The notes: generated by a model not told the origin, from the letters alone. DNA of 7,814 nt from Actinomycetota bacterium (GCA_003486285.1 DNGH01000151.1:1-7814); one strand, 5' to 3'; counted from the first letter of the stretch, positions 1 to 6,284 are shown. Numbers and translations: made by a program.

Positions 1-762
1 AAGGGCGATGTCAAGGACATCCTGCTCCTCGACGTGACCCCGCTCACCCTCGGCATCGAGACGATGGGCGGCGTGTTCACGAAGATGATCGAGCGCAACA
101 CGACCATCCCGACGCGCCGTTCGGAGATCTTCACCACCGCTGCCGACAGCCAGCCGGAGGTGGAGGTCCACGTCCTCCAGGGCGAGTCGGAGATGGCGGA
201 CCGCAACGCCTCGCTGGGCAAGTTCAACCTCACCGGGATCGCCCCGGCGCCGCGCGGGGTGCCGCAGATCGAGGTGACGTTCGACATCGATGCCAACGGG
301 ATCGTGGCGGTCTCCGCCAAGGACCTGGGCACCGGCAAGACGCAGCAGATCACGATCACCGGCGGCACCGCTCTGCCCAAGGACAAGATCGAGGAGATGG
401 TGCGCACCGCCACCGCCCATGCCGCCGAGGACCACGCCCGCCGGATGGCGGCCGATGCCCGCAACAAGGCGGACCACGCCTCGTATCAGATCGAGAAGCA
501 GCTCGGCGAGCACGGCGACAAGCTCAGCGCCGACGAGAAGGCAGGGGTCGAGGAGAAGATCGCCGCGGTCAAGAAGCTCCTCGCCGATCCTGCAGCCGAC
601 GCCAAGGATCTGGAATCCGCCACCGAGGACATGCTCAAGGGCGCCCAGATCCTCGGAGAGAAGGTGTACCAGGCCTCACAGCCCGCAGCCGGTGGGACCA
701 CCGCACCGGACGGTGACGACGTGGTCGAGGCCGAGATCGTCGAAGAGGGCGGTGAAGGGTGA
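1..762 (+). CDS. dnaK: Chaperone protein DnaK (Hsp70), C-terminal portion; 5' end outside window
   Basis: ATP-driven cytoplasmic Hsp70 chaperone that binds exposed hydrophobic segments of client proteins together with DnaJ and GrpE. The reading frame is open from base 1, and 253 codons are visible. They begin just before the hallmark interdomain linker (DILLLDVTPLTLG), so the nucleotide-binding domain is missing at the window edge only. The substrate-binding beta-sandwich follows (GIETMGGVFTKMIERNTTIP, then the QGE and FDIDANGI motifs), then the alpha-helical lid from about visible residue 120, and an acidic tail with the usual DDVVEAEIVEE ending. The full protein would be about 620-630 residues, as usual for bacterial DnaK. 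The stop TGA (760-762) overlaps the GTG start of grpE by 4 nt, so translation is probably coupled. In known actinobacteria this operon is repressed by HspR at HAIR sites upstream of dnaK, which lie outside this window. Identification is certain. Confidence 0.98.
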   Translation, partial: KGDVKDILLLDVTPLTLGIETMGGVFTKMIERNTTIPTRRSEIFTTAADSQPEVEVHVLQGESEMADRNASLGKFNLTGIAPAPRGVPQIEVTFDIDANGIVAVSAKDLGTGKTQQITITGGTALPKDKIEEMVRTATAHAAEDHARRMAADARNKADHASYQIEKQLGEHGDKLSADEKAGVEEKIAAVKKLLADPAADAKDLESATEDMLKGAQILGEKVYQASQPAAGGTTAPDGDDVVEAEIVEEGGEG

Positions 763-1340
763 CCGACGAGGTCGTCGCCGGACCGACCGACGAGTCACCC
801 CTGGTGGGCGAGCTCGTCGATGAGGTGCGTCCCGGCGATCTGCCCGAAGATCCCGAAGCGGCGGTCGCCTTTCTGCTCGACGCGCTCCGCGCCGCCCAGG
901 GCGAGGCCACCTCCTATCTGGGAGACCTGCAGCGGGTCGCCGCCGACTTCGAGAACTTTCGCAAGCGGTCCGCGCGCGAGCGCGATGAGATCGTGATGCG
1001 CTCCACCCAGGGGCTGGTGAGAGAGTTGCTGGCAGTGCTCGACTCGTTCGATGGCGCCCTCGAAGCCGCCGAGGCCTCGAACGACGAACGGTTGGCGGCC
1101 GGAATCCGCTCGACCCATCAGCTTCTCGTGGACCTCATGGCCCGGGAAGGCCTCGAGCCGATCCCAGCCGCGGGAATGCCGTTCGATCCCGCGCTGCACG
1201 AGGCGGTCGCCGGTGGCGGCACCGGGCACCTGGTCGTCACGGCAGAGATGCGCCGCGGCTACGCCCTGCACGGGCGAGTGCTGCGGCCCTCGCTCGTCGC
1301 CGTCGCCGCCGACGATCCCGGTGGTGGTGATCCGGAGTGA
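759..1340 (+). CDS. grpE: GrpE nucleotide exchange factor
   Basis: Cytoplasmic co-chaperone that releases ADP from DnaK and so resets the substrate-release step. The predicted protein has 193 residues, a normal size for GrpE. It has an acidic variable N-terminus (1-35), then a long helix containing the conserved core LQRVAADFENFRKR (residues 57-70). The C-terminal beta domain carries FDPALHEAV (142-150) and the family signature RRGYALHGRVLRPSLVAV (165-182). Start: GTG at 759, overlapping the dnaK stop as GTGA. The sequence just upstream is purine-rich (GGCGGTGAAGG), which could act as a ribosome binding site. No later start keeps the acidic N-terminal segment. The stop TGA at 1338-1340 overlaps the dnaJ start in the same way. 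Position between dnaK and dnaJ supports the call. Confidence 0.97.
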   Translation: MTDEVVAGPTDESPLVGELVDEVRPGDLPEDPEAAVAFLLDALRAAQGEATSYLGDLQRVAADFENFRKRSARERDEIVMRSTQGLVRELLAVLDSFDGALEAAEASNDERLAAGIRSTHQLLVDLMAREGLEPIPAAGMPFDPALHEAVAGGGTGHLVVTAEMRRGYALHGRVLRPSLVAVAADDPGGGDPE

Positions 1341-2275
1341 CGATCCGTCGCGAGTGGCTCGATCACGACTACTACGCAGTGCTCGGCGTCGACCGGAGCG
1401 CCTCCGCCAAGGAAATCAAGAAGGCCTTCCGGGCGCTGGCGCAGCAGTACCACCCGGACAACAACCCCGGCGACGCCCAGGCCGAGTCGCGCTTCAAGGA
1501 CGTCAACCAGGCCTACGAGATCCTGTCGGATCCCAAGGTCCGGGTCGAGTACGACCAGGCCCGCGACGCCTTGGCGCGCGGCGCCTACGTCGGCGGGCCC
1601 GGCGGCGGTGGTGCCCAGTACGTGCGGATCGAGGACCTGGGCGACCTCGGAGATCTATTCGGCTCCGGGGGCGGGAGGTTCGGCGGCCTCGGCGACCTGT
1701 TCGGCGGGGGTCGTCGCACCCGCAGCCCCCAGCCCGGCGGGGATCTTGCGTCCGAGGTGAGCCTGTCCTTCCACGAGGCGATCGAGGGCGTGACCCGGGT
1801 GCTCACCGTCGACGGGCCCGAGGGAAGGCGTGAGGTCCCGGTCAAGATCCCGGCGGGTGTCAACGACGGCGCCCGCATCCGGCTGCGCGGCCGGGGACGG
1901 CCCGGCGACAACGGTGGGCCGGCAGGCGACCTCTACGTCACGGTTCATGCCGCCCGCCACCCCATCTTCGCCCGTTCGGGACGCGACCTGCGGATCAAGG
2001 TGCCGATCACCATCACCGAGGCCGCCCTGGGAGCCGCGATCACCGTGCCGACGCTCGCCGGCACCGTCACCGTGCGGGTTCCTCCGGGCACCCAGCACGG
2101 CACCACGATGCGCCTCACCGGCCGCGGCGTCGCCACCGCCAAGGCCACCGGCGATCTGCTGGTCACCATCGAGGTGCGGGTGCCCGAGCACCTCGACGAC
2201 GCGCAGCGCAGCCTTCTCGAGAGACTCCGCAGTCTCGAGTCCGAAATCAATCCTCGATCCCACCTGGGGGTGTGA
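1337..2275 (+). CDS. dnaJ: J-domain co-chaperone DnaJ, zinc-finger-less (type B / CbpA-like architecture)
   Basis: Hsp40 co-chaperone that stimulates DnaK ATP hydrolysis and delivers clients. The protein has 312 residues. The J domain spans about residues 11-75, with the essential HPD tripeptide at 39-41 and the helix IV region ending near EYDQARDAL. A Gly/Phe-rich segment (82-135) contains two GDLF motifs (104-107 and 119-122). The two beta-rich C-terminal client-binding domains run from about 136 to 285 (VPVKIPAGV at 167-175, IRLRGRG at 181-187, VRVPPGTQHG at 246-255). The protein contains no cysteine at all, so the four CxxCxGxG motifs of canonical DnaJ are absent. It matches the shorter CbpA/type II class, although it sits in the dnaK operon, where a zinc-finger DnaJ of about 370-395 residues is usual. 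The GTG start at 1337 overlaps the grpE stop by 4 nt. The symbol is given by position and family; a cbpA-like name would fit the domain layout equally well. Confidence 0.93.
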   Translation: MTIRREWLDHDYYAVLGVDRSASAKEIKKAFRALAQQYHPDNNPGDAQAESRFKDVNQAYEILSDPKVRVEYDQARDALARGAYVGGPGGGGAQYVRIEDLGDLGDLFGSGGGRFGGLGDLFGGGRRTRSPQPGGDLASEVSLSFHEAIEGVTRVLTVDGPEGRREVPVKIPAGVNDGARIRLRGRGRPGDNGGPAGDLYVTVHAARHPIFARSGRDLRIKVPITITEAALGAAITVPTLAGTVTVRVPPGTQHGTTMRLTGRGVATAKATGDLLVTIEVRVPEHLDDAQRSLLERLRSLESEINPRSHLGV

Positions 2276-2652
2276 CCGTGACCGATTCCCGCGACGCCGT
2301 CTACATCATCTCGGTGGCCGCCGAACTCGGCGGCGTGCACCCGCAGACCCTGCGCATCTATGAGCGGCGCGGACTGCTCCATCCCTACCGCACCCCCGGC
2401 GGCACCCGGCGCTATTCGGATGGGGATCTGGAGCAGCTGGGGCTGATCCAGGAGCTCACCGCCGACGGCGTCAACCTCGAGGGGGTGCGCCAAATCCTCG
2501 AGCTGCGCGATGAGGTGGAACGGCTCCGCCACCAGGTGTCCCGGCTGCGCCGCCTCCTCGGCGAGGCCGAGGAACGCCTCGGTGCTGCCGGCCTGGGGAC
2601 CCTGGGGCGGAACCTGCCAGATGTGACGCGCCGGGACGTGCTGGAGCGTTAG
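2272..2652 (+). CDS. hspR: HspR, MerR-family heat-shock repressor
   Basis: Transcriptional repressor of the dnaK operon. In studied actinobacteria it binds HAIR inverted repeats (CTTGAGT-N7-ACTCAAG) with DnaK acting as co-repressor. The protein has 126 residues. A MerR-type winged helix-turn-helix lies at about residues 9-50 (YIISVAAELGGVHPQTLRIY, then ERRGLL, then TPGGTRRYSDGDL). It is followed by LTADGVNLEGVRQIL (62-76), which is characteristic of HspR, and by a leucine/arginine-rich coiled coil at about 76-104. There is no C-terminal effector domain, as expected for HspR. Start: GTG at 2272 overlaps the dnaJ stop (GTGA), matching the pattern upstream. A second in-frame GTG at 2278 is preceded by the same GTGACC hexamer and is the alternative start. 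As the last operon gene it allows autoregulation. The stop at 2650-2652 lies 21 bp from the convergent lipoprotein gene. Confidence 0.96.
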   Translation: MTVTDSRDAVYIISVAAELGGVHPQTLRIYERRGLLHPYRTPGGTRRYSDGDLEQLGLIQELTADGVNLEGVRQILELRDEVERLRHQVSRLRRLLGEAEERLGAAGLGTLGRNLPDVTRRDVLER

Positions 2653-2655
2653 GAA

Positions 2656-2669
2656 GCGGTCAGCGGTCA
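2656..2669. repeat. Tandem heptanucleotide repeat, GCGGTCA x2
   Basis: Two perfect copies of GCGGTCA (2656-2662 and 2663-2669), followed by a partial third (GC). On the other strand this reads CTGACCG. It fills most of the 21-bp gap between the converging stop codons of hspR (2652) and the lipoprotein gene (2674). It could be chance at only two copies. The reason to list it is that two longer heptamer arrays occur elsewhere in this window. Confidence 0.55.
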
Positions 2670-2673
2670 GCAG

Positions 2674-4149
2674 CTACACGCTCAAGATGAAGGCCCCCAC
2701 CCAGGTGCCGTCGAGGGAGATGATCAACTCGAACCCACCGGCGTACCCCTCTGGCCCATACCTGATGGCATCGATCTCTTCCTGGGTATAGAGCGGTAGC
2801 AGCGCCTGCCAATCGGCGTCGGTACGCGCCTCCTCTTCCTTCCCGGCCACCGCCGGCCATACCCAGGACACGGCCCCATCTCCGTGGTCCACCTCGATCG
2901 CGGGCAGGGTGAGCACCGTGGCGATGTCGCCCAGGATGTCGTTGCCGGAGCGCATCAACTCGATCCAGTAGGGCACCGGCAGACCAGGCTCATAGGCGAC
3001 TGCGTAGTGGATGCCGCCCTGCGCGGTGGCGAGTTCACGCAGTGCCACCCAATCGCAGTTCGCGATCGCCTCGTAGATCGATCGACGCGTGGCCGCCACC
3101 GCGGGCGGTAGATCCTGTTCGGGGAGGGCCGGGAGGCGCGTCGTGCAGGGATACTCGGCGAGACCCGTACCGAGCCGGGCGTCCGCGGTCAATGCGATGG
3201 TGCCCGTGTACGGAAGGAGGCCCGCCGCCCCCTCGACTACGGCAATGGGTTCCGCGGCGAGAGCACCGTGGCTCCGGGTGATCAGCAGCGGCCCCGTGTC
3301 GGTGGACACGACGGCGGTGTCGTTGCCGTCGTAGCGAACCCCATGGGGGCGAGCGATCGGCAGCTCCATCACCTCTGCCGGATCGTCGAGACCCTGCACC
3401 ACGAGACGCTCGCCCCGCCCATCGATGTACCACACCTCGGTCCCATCGGATGAGAGCTGGAAGGAGCGCGGATCACCGGGCTCCGCGCAGTCGGGCAGAC
3501 CCGGGGCGTCCACTTCCAGGCCATAGGCGTCGACCAACACCAGCCTGCAGCGGTCACTCGGGAATCCCTCGACCAGTTGCAGCAGGATGCGCCCGCCCCC
3601 GGTGGTGGCGTCCTGCACCGACTCGGCGGCAGCGGCCCAGACGGTCACGGGCGCCCCGGCCAGAAGTGGCTTCAGCTTGGCGGAACCCTGCCGGGTGTCC
3701 ATATCCCACTCGATGTAGAGCAGAAAACGCGCCCCGGCTACCTCGATGATCCCCCTGGGGATGAGCTGGGTGCGAGACGAGCCTGCAACAACCAGACGCG
3801 GCTCGGCGTCGCCACCGGGCAGCCAGAGCACCGACCCCGGCAGCCACGCCATGGGGGTTACCCGGTGGACGTAGACGATGCCGCCATCCCGGTCGGGTAC
3901 GAGATACTCGACCGCCTCGTAGAAGGGATCGGTGGTCAGGGTGACATCGTCGCCGCCGCCCTTGGGTGTGAATCTCACCCCGAACGCGCCGAAGGCGAGG
4001 AGGCCGCCACCGGGTGACACGATCGCCGTCGTCGTGGGTAGCGCCGTCGTTGTCGTCGTCAGCGCGGTATCGGCTGTCGGCACCGTGGAACCCGCGCTGC
4101 AGGCCCCGATCAGCAGCGAGGCCACGAGCATTGGCACCGCCTTGTGCAC
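2674..4149 (-). CDS. Secreted lipoprotein with probable beta-propeller region and a conserved C-terminal domain; function unknown
   Basis: The protein has 491 residues. The N-terminus is a lipoprotein signal peptide: one Lys at position 3, hydrophobic residues 7-16, and a lipobox ending IGAC with Cys17 as the predicted lipidated residue, so the mature protein should be anchored to the outer face of the membrane. A Thr-rich spacer follows (about residues 23-44, with TTTTT and PTTT runs). Residues about 50-330 have repeated short hydrophobic strands and turns such as SSDGTEVWYIDG, resembling TolB/WD-like propeller blades; this is a pattern-based inference. Residues about 350-491 form a separate Trp/Tyr-rich domain ending in ISLDGTWVGAFIL, which I associate with actinobacterial secreted proteins of unknown role. 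Possible disulphides are Cys201/221 and Cys335/365. Start: GTG at 4149 gives the only charged n-region; GTG 4137 and ATG 4131 are alternatives. It lies 63 bp downstream of the DUF427 gene on the same strand. Confidence 0.82.
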   Translation of the reverse strand: MHKAVPMLVASLLIGACSAGSTVPTADTALTTTTTALPTTTAIVSPGGGLLAFGAFGVRFTPKGGGDDVTLTTDPFYEAVEYLVPDRDGGIVYVHRVTPMAWLPGSVLWLPGGDAEPRLVVAGSSRTQLIPRGIIEVAGARFLLYIEWDMDTRQGSAKLKPLLAGAPVTVWAAAAESVQDATTGGGRILLQLVEGFPSDRCRLVLVDAYGLEVDAPGLPDCAEPGDPRSFQLSSDGTEVWYIDGRGERLVVQGLDDPAEVMELPIARPHGVRYDGNDTAVVSTDTGPLLITRSHGALAAEPIAVVEGAAGLLPYTGTIALTADARLGTGLAEYPCTTRLPALPEQDLPPAVAATRRSIYEAIANCDWVALRELATAQGGIHYAVAYEPGLPVPYWIELMRSGNDILGDIATVLTLPAIEVDHGDGAVSWVWPAVAGKEEEARTDADWQALLPLYTQEEIDAIRYGPEGYAGGFELIISLDGTWVGAFILSV

Positions 4150-4212
4150 CTGCCGATGGTATCTGTACTGGGTCTTCGACGGGGCCCGGGACGAGCCTCA
4201 CGGATGCGGTCC

Positions 4213-4497
4213 TCAGGCTTCGACCTTCACGCCCTTCCAGAAGGCGATGCGCCCGGTGATCCCACGGGCCGCCGGGGAAGGGTCGGGGTAGTACCAGGCG
4301 GCCGCGGGGTTGACCATGTCTTCCACCACCACGTCGTAGTAGGAGGCGGTGCCCTTCCAGTGACACTGCGTGTGGCGCTCACTCGGGGCGAGATACACCT
4401 GGTTCACGGCATCGGGCGGGAAGTAGTGGTTGCCCTCGACCACCACCGTGTCCTCGCTCTCGGCGAGGACGACTCCGTTCCAGGTTGCGCGGGCCAC
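4213..4497 (-). CDS. DUF427 domain protein
   Basis: Small cytoplasmic protein of 94 residues, the usual size for a single-domain DUF427 (PF04248) member. The whole length is the domain. It opens with ATWNGVVLAES, then VEGNHYFPPDAV, and the most diagnostic block is CHWKGTASYYDV (about residues 45-56), followed by AAWYYPDPSPAA and the ending GRIAFWKGV. The family is widespread in actinobacteria, and I know of no securely established reaction for it. The start is GTG at 4497: the protein then begins MARATWNG, matching the family N-terminus, and no good Shine-Dalgarno sequence is visible. The squalene-cyclase-like gene ends 43 bp upstream and the lipoprotein starts 63 bp downstream, all on the - strand, so co-transcription is possible. 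Family assignment is strong; biological role unknown. Confidence 0.9.
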   Translation of the reverse strand: MARATWNGVVLAESEDTVVVEGNHYFPPDAVNQVYLAPSERHTQCHWKGTASYYDVVVEDMVNPAAAWYYPDPSPAARGITGRIAFWKGVKVEA

Positions 4498-4540
4498 CGC
4501 GCCACAACGCCGAGACTGCGGCTGCGATTCCCCGCCCGGA

Positions 4541-5455
4541 TCAGGCGCGACCTGCCCATCGCAGCACTCGCATGGCGCGCAGGGTGTTCCAGCGGCTCGG
4601 CTTGCCGGTGCGCTCCATCACGAAGTGCTCCAGTCCGGCGTGATGGTTCTGCACCGGCCAGGTGCCATCGGGCCGCCGCTTGGACTCGACGAGGTCCAGT
4701 GCCTCATCGAGCCGGTCGTCGCACTTGGCCCGGGCCGCGGCCAGGTGGTCGAGACCGCGCAGGACGTCGTAGTGCCAGCGCGGTGGGAACGAGAACGCCT
4801 TCCAGCGGGGGTTGACCACCTCGCCCGTCGAGAGCGATCGAAGCATGCGGCGCGAGATCAGGTACTTCTCTCCCCTACGGCGCGCCGCGGTGGCGGTGCG
4901 GGCCGCCTTCCTGGCTCGCTCGTACTCCAGAAGCCCCTCGATCGCGGACACTGTCGTGTTGAAGGACGAACGCGTCGAGCCCTTCCGGCTGGCTTCGCAA
5001 TTCCAGCCGCCGTCGCCGAGTTGCTCGCTGCGCAGGAACCTGGCCACATCGTCGGCGGCGTCCGAGTCGGGGTCGAAGTAGGAGGCGAGGGCGAGAACCA
5101 TCCCGGTGATGCAGGTCTCACCCCGATAGCGGAAGAGGGGCTGGTTCGCCCGGCCCATGGTCTGGTGGCGGCGAACTGCGGCGACGGCCCGCCGCACCCG
5201 TGGCGCCTGGGGTGGGACGCCGAGGTGGCGCAGCACCAGCAGCGTGTAGGTGGTCGAGGTCCACTTCGGCGAGTAGACCCCCTCACCCCAGCCCCCGTCG
5301 TCATGCTGCAGGTCGAGCAGGCGCGCCCCCCACCCCTCACGGGCCACCCGGGCTCGCATCCTGTGCACCGCGGGTTCCGTGGCATCCGTCAGATCGCGCA
5401 TCACCTGCCAGCGGATCGCGGGATCACCGTCCAGCAGCCAGGGGATGGGGTCCAC
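4541..5455 (-). CDS. Squalene-cyclase/prenyltransferase-like alpha-alpha toroid protein
   Basis: The protein has 304 residues from the chosen GTG at 5455 (starts MDPIPWLLDGDPAIRW). The sequence has helical-toroid repeats with QW-like Gly-Gly-Trp turns: LQHDDGGWGEG (about 49-59), EQLGDGGWNCE (about 144-154) and KRRPDGTWPVQ (about 259-269). It also has SPKWTSTTYTLLVLRHLG (about 62-79), and ends with a conserved-looking GKPSRWNTLRAMRVLRW. These place it in the terpenoid cyclase / protein prenyltransferase fold. It lacks the DxDD acid motif of squalene-hopene cyclase and is about half that enzyme's length, so cyclase activity should not be assumed. No signal peptide or membrane segment is seen. 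The frame stays open a further 49 codons upstream, but that stretch is translated intergenic repeat (GTWHLAP-type peptides), and no other start exists before it, so GTG 5455 is preferred. The DUF427 gene follows after 43 bp. Confidence 0.85.
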   Translation of the reverse strand: MDPIPWLLDGDPAIRWQVMRDLTDATEPAVHRMRARVAREGWGARLLDLQHDDGGWGEGVYSPKWTSTTYTLLVLRHLGVPPQAPRVRRAVAAVRRHQTMGRANQPLFRYRGETCITGMVLALASYFDPDSDAADDVARFLRSEQLGDGGWNCEASRKGSTRSSFNTTVSAIEGLLEYERARKAARTATAARRRGEKYLISRRMLRSLSTGEVVNPRWKAFSFPPRWHYDVLRGLDHLAAARAKCDDRLDEALDLVESKRRPDGTWPVQNHHAGLEHFVMERTGKPSRWNTLRAMRVLRWAGRA

Positions 5456-5478
5456 CGCGCAAGGGATAGCACGGCGGG

Positions 5479-5506
5479 GTGCCAGGTGCCAGGTGCCAGG
5501 TGCCGG
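5479..5506. repeat. Tandem heptanucleotide repeat, GGTGCCA x4
   Basis: Four tandem 7-bp units start at 5479, 5486, 5493 and 5500; the first three are perfect GGTGCCA and the fourth ends in G. On the - strand the unit can be read as CTGGCAC. The array lies 23 bp upstream of the GTG start of the toroid gene and 6 bp from the first palindromic element. The length of 7 is not a multiple of 3, so copy-number change would alter any frame across it, which supports its being non-coding. Confidence 0.9.
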
Positions 5507-5512
5507 GTCCGA

Positions 5513-5592
5513 TACCCCCCACCGACCGGCCTGCGCCCGGTCGACTCCCCACAAGGGGGGAGTGATGGCGAGCCGAGGCGATGGGGGGTTAC
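5513..5592. repeat. Compound palindromic repeat element, copy 1
   Basis: About 80 bp. The left arm is TACCCCCCACCG (from 5513) and the right arm is the near-complement CGATGGGGGGTTA (about 5579-5591). Inside are two hairpins: GACCGG (5524-5529) with CCGGTC (5537-5542), then CTCCCC (5545-5550) with GGGGAG (5557-5562) around an ACAA-type loop. It shares the 16-bp core at 5514-5529 with copies 2, 3 and 4. No transposase is present, so it may be a REP-like or MITE-like non-autonomous element. Confidence 0.85.
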
Positions 5593-5599
5593 TGCTCCC

Positions 5600-5693
5600 C
5601 ACCCCCCACCGACCGGACTCCGTTCTTCATCCTTCCCCCCTTGTGGGGGAAGTGCCTCGGTGAGCCAAGCGAGCCGAGGCGATGGGGGGTTAC
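5600..5693. repeat. Compound palindromic repeat element, copy 2 (central hairpin inverted)
   Basis: It has the same left arm and core (5601-5620, identical for 20 bp to copies 3 and 4). The right arm is identical to copy 1 over 26 bp (5669-5694 versus 5568-5593). The first hairpin's right half is missing. The second hairpin, CTTCCCCC (5632-5639) / GGGGGAAG (5645-5652), carries a TTGT loop, the complement of the ACAA loop of the other copies, so this segment lies in the opposite orientation. Confidence 0.85.
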
Positions 5694-5707
5694 TCGCCAC
5701 ACCGAAA

Positions 5708-5776
5708 TACCCCCCACCGACCGGACTCCGTCCGGTCGACTCCCCCACAAGGGGGAGCGATGCGACCGGGGTTACT
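5708..5776. repeat. Compound palindromic repeat element, copy 3 (best-formed hairpins)
   Basis: It contains two perfect adjacent stem-loops. The first is GACCGGA (5719-5725) / TCCGGTC (5731-5737) with loop CTCCG. The second is CTCCCCC (5740-5746) / GGGGGAG (5751-5757) with loop ACAA. The right arm is diverged compared with copies 1 and 2 but still ends in GGGGTTACT (5768-5776). Confidence 0.88.
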
Positions 5777-5789
5777 CCCCACACGAACC

Positions 5790-5828
5790 CACCCCCCACC
5801 GACCGGACTCACCCACAAGGGGGGAGGG
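5790..5828. repeat. Compound palindromic repeat element, copy 4 (truncated)
   Basis: The left core (5791-5810) is identical to copies 2 and 3. It then jumps directly to CCCACAAGGGGGGAG, so the right half of the first hairpin, part of the C-rich stem and the right outer arm are missing. It ends 5 bp before the stop codon (on the - strand) of the anchored protein gene. Together with copies 1-3 and the heptamer array it accounts for almost all of the 378-bp gap 5456-5833. Confidence 0.8.
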
Positions 5829-5833
5829 ATGGC

Positions 5834-6277
5834 TCACTTTCGCTTGATTGCGATCCCGGCGATCCCCACACCCAGCACGGCTCCCGCTACCACCAGGAGC
5901 GCCAGGCCCCAGGGTGCGATGGCTTCTACTGGCTGGGGTGGCGGGGTGGCCGCGACCACATAGGGCTGGGCGACCCCGCAGGCGTCGGTGTGATCGGCCA
6001 CGACGAGGCTCACCTCGCCGACGACGAAGGGATCCGGAATCCGGAACCCGATGCGAAAGCCGCCGTCGGCATCGATGAACCCGTCGTAGACGGGGAAGTC
6101 CCCCAGCGAGACGGTGATGTCGGCGCCCGAGGCGAACCCGGTTCCGGTGACGGTGAGGCTGGCGCCCGGCCATCCCGATTCCGGAACGATGGCGACGGTG
6201 CATCCGCCTGCCTCTGCCCTCGCCACCCCGAGCAGGGTGGCGAGGGCGAGGCCGACGATCAAAGTGGTGGTGCGCAT
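5834..6277 (-). CDS. Small exported protein with C-terminal membrane anchor, paralogue of the upstream gene
   Basis: The protein has 147 residues. The N-terminal signal peptide is MRTTT plus hydrophobic residues 6-18, with likely cleavage near ARAEA (19-23). The mature ectodomain (about 24-112) has an Ig-like/TIG-type pattern: PESGWPGASLTVTGTGF (32-48), DADGGFRIGFRIP (69-81) and ACGVAQPYVV (99-108). Two cysteines, Cys26 and Cys100, bracket the domain and could form a disulphide. A transmembrane helix (about 122-143) ends in IKRK, so the protein should be held in the membrane with its domain outside. The fold call is inferred from pattern only, and the function is unknown. Start: ATG at 6277 gives a classic signal peptide; an in-frame TTG at 6298 would add seven residues and lies inside a strong hairpin, so it is less likely. 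It is the second gene of a tandem pair, 54 bp after its paralogue. Confidence 0.82.
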   Translation of the reverse strand: MRTTTLIVGLALATLLGVARAEAGGCTVAIVPESGWPGASLTVTGTGFASGADITVSLGDFPVYDGFIDADGGFRIGFRIPDPFVVGEVSLVVADHTDACGVAQPYVVAATPPPQPVEAIAPWGLALLVVAGAVLGVGIAGIAIKRK

Positions 6278-6284
6278 CGGGGCG

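Noticed and set aside
792..815. The GrpE peptide SPLVGE resembles peptides translated from the palindromic element, suggesting an element captured in grpE
   Set aside because: The DNA differs at several positions, lacks the perfect stem-loop, and falls in the naturally variable GrpE N-terminus; chance similarity is simpler.
2653..2673. Bidirectional terminator between hspR and the lipoprotein gene
   Set aside because: The 21-bp gap holds only the heptamer pair; there is no usable stem and no T-tract on either strand.
5456..5602. N-terminal extension of the toroid protein by 49 codons
   Set aside because: The extra peptide is translated from the palindromic element and the heptamer array. 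The family N-terminus (DPIPWLL) begins right after GTG 5455.
5513..5828. Possible CRISPR array
   Set aside because: The repeated units differ in length and content, are internally palindromic with variable parts inside them, have no uniform spacers, and no cas gene is present.
5811..5828. Copy 4 of the palindromic element as an intrinsic terminator for the 5834-6277 gene
   Set aside because: The stem is incomplete here and no U-run follows on the transcribed side; proximity to the stop codon alone is not enough.
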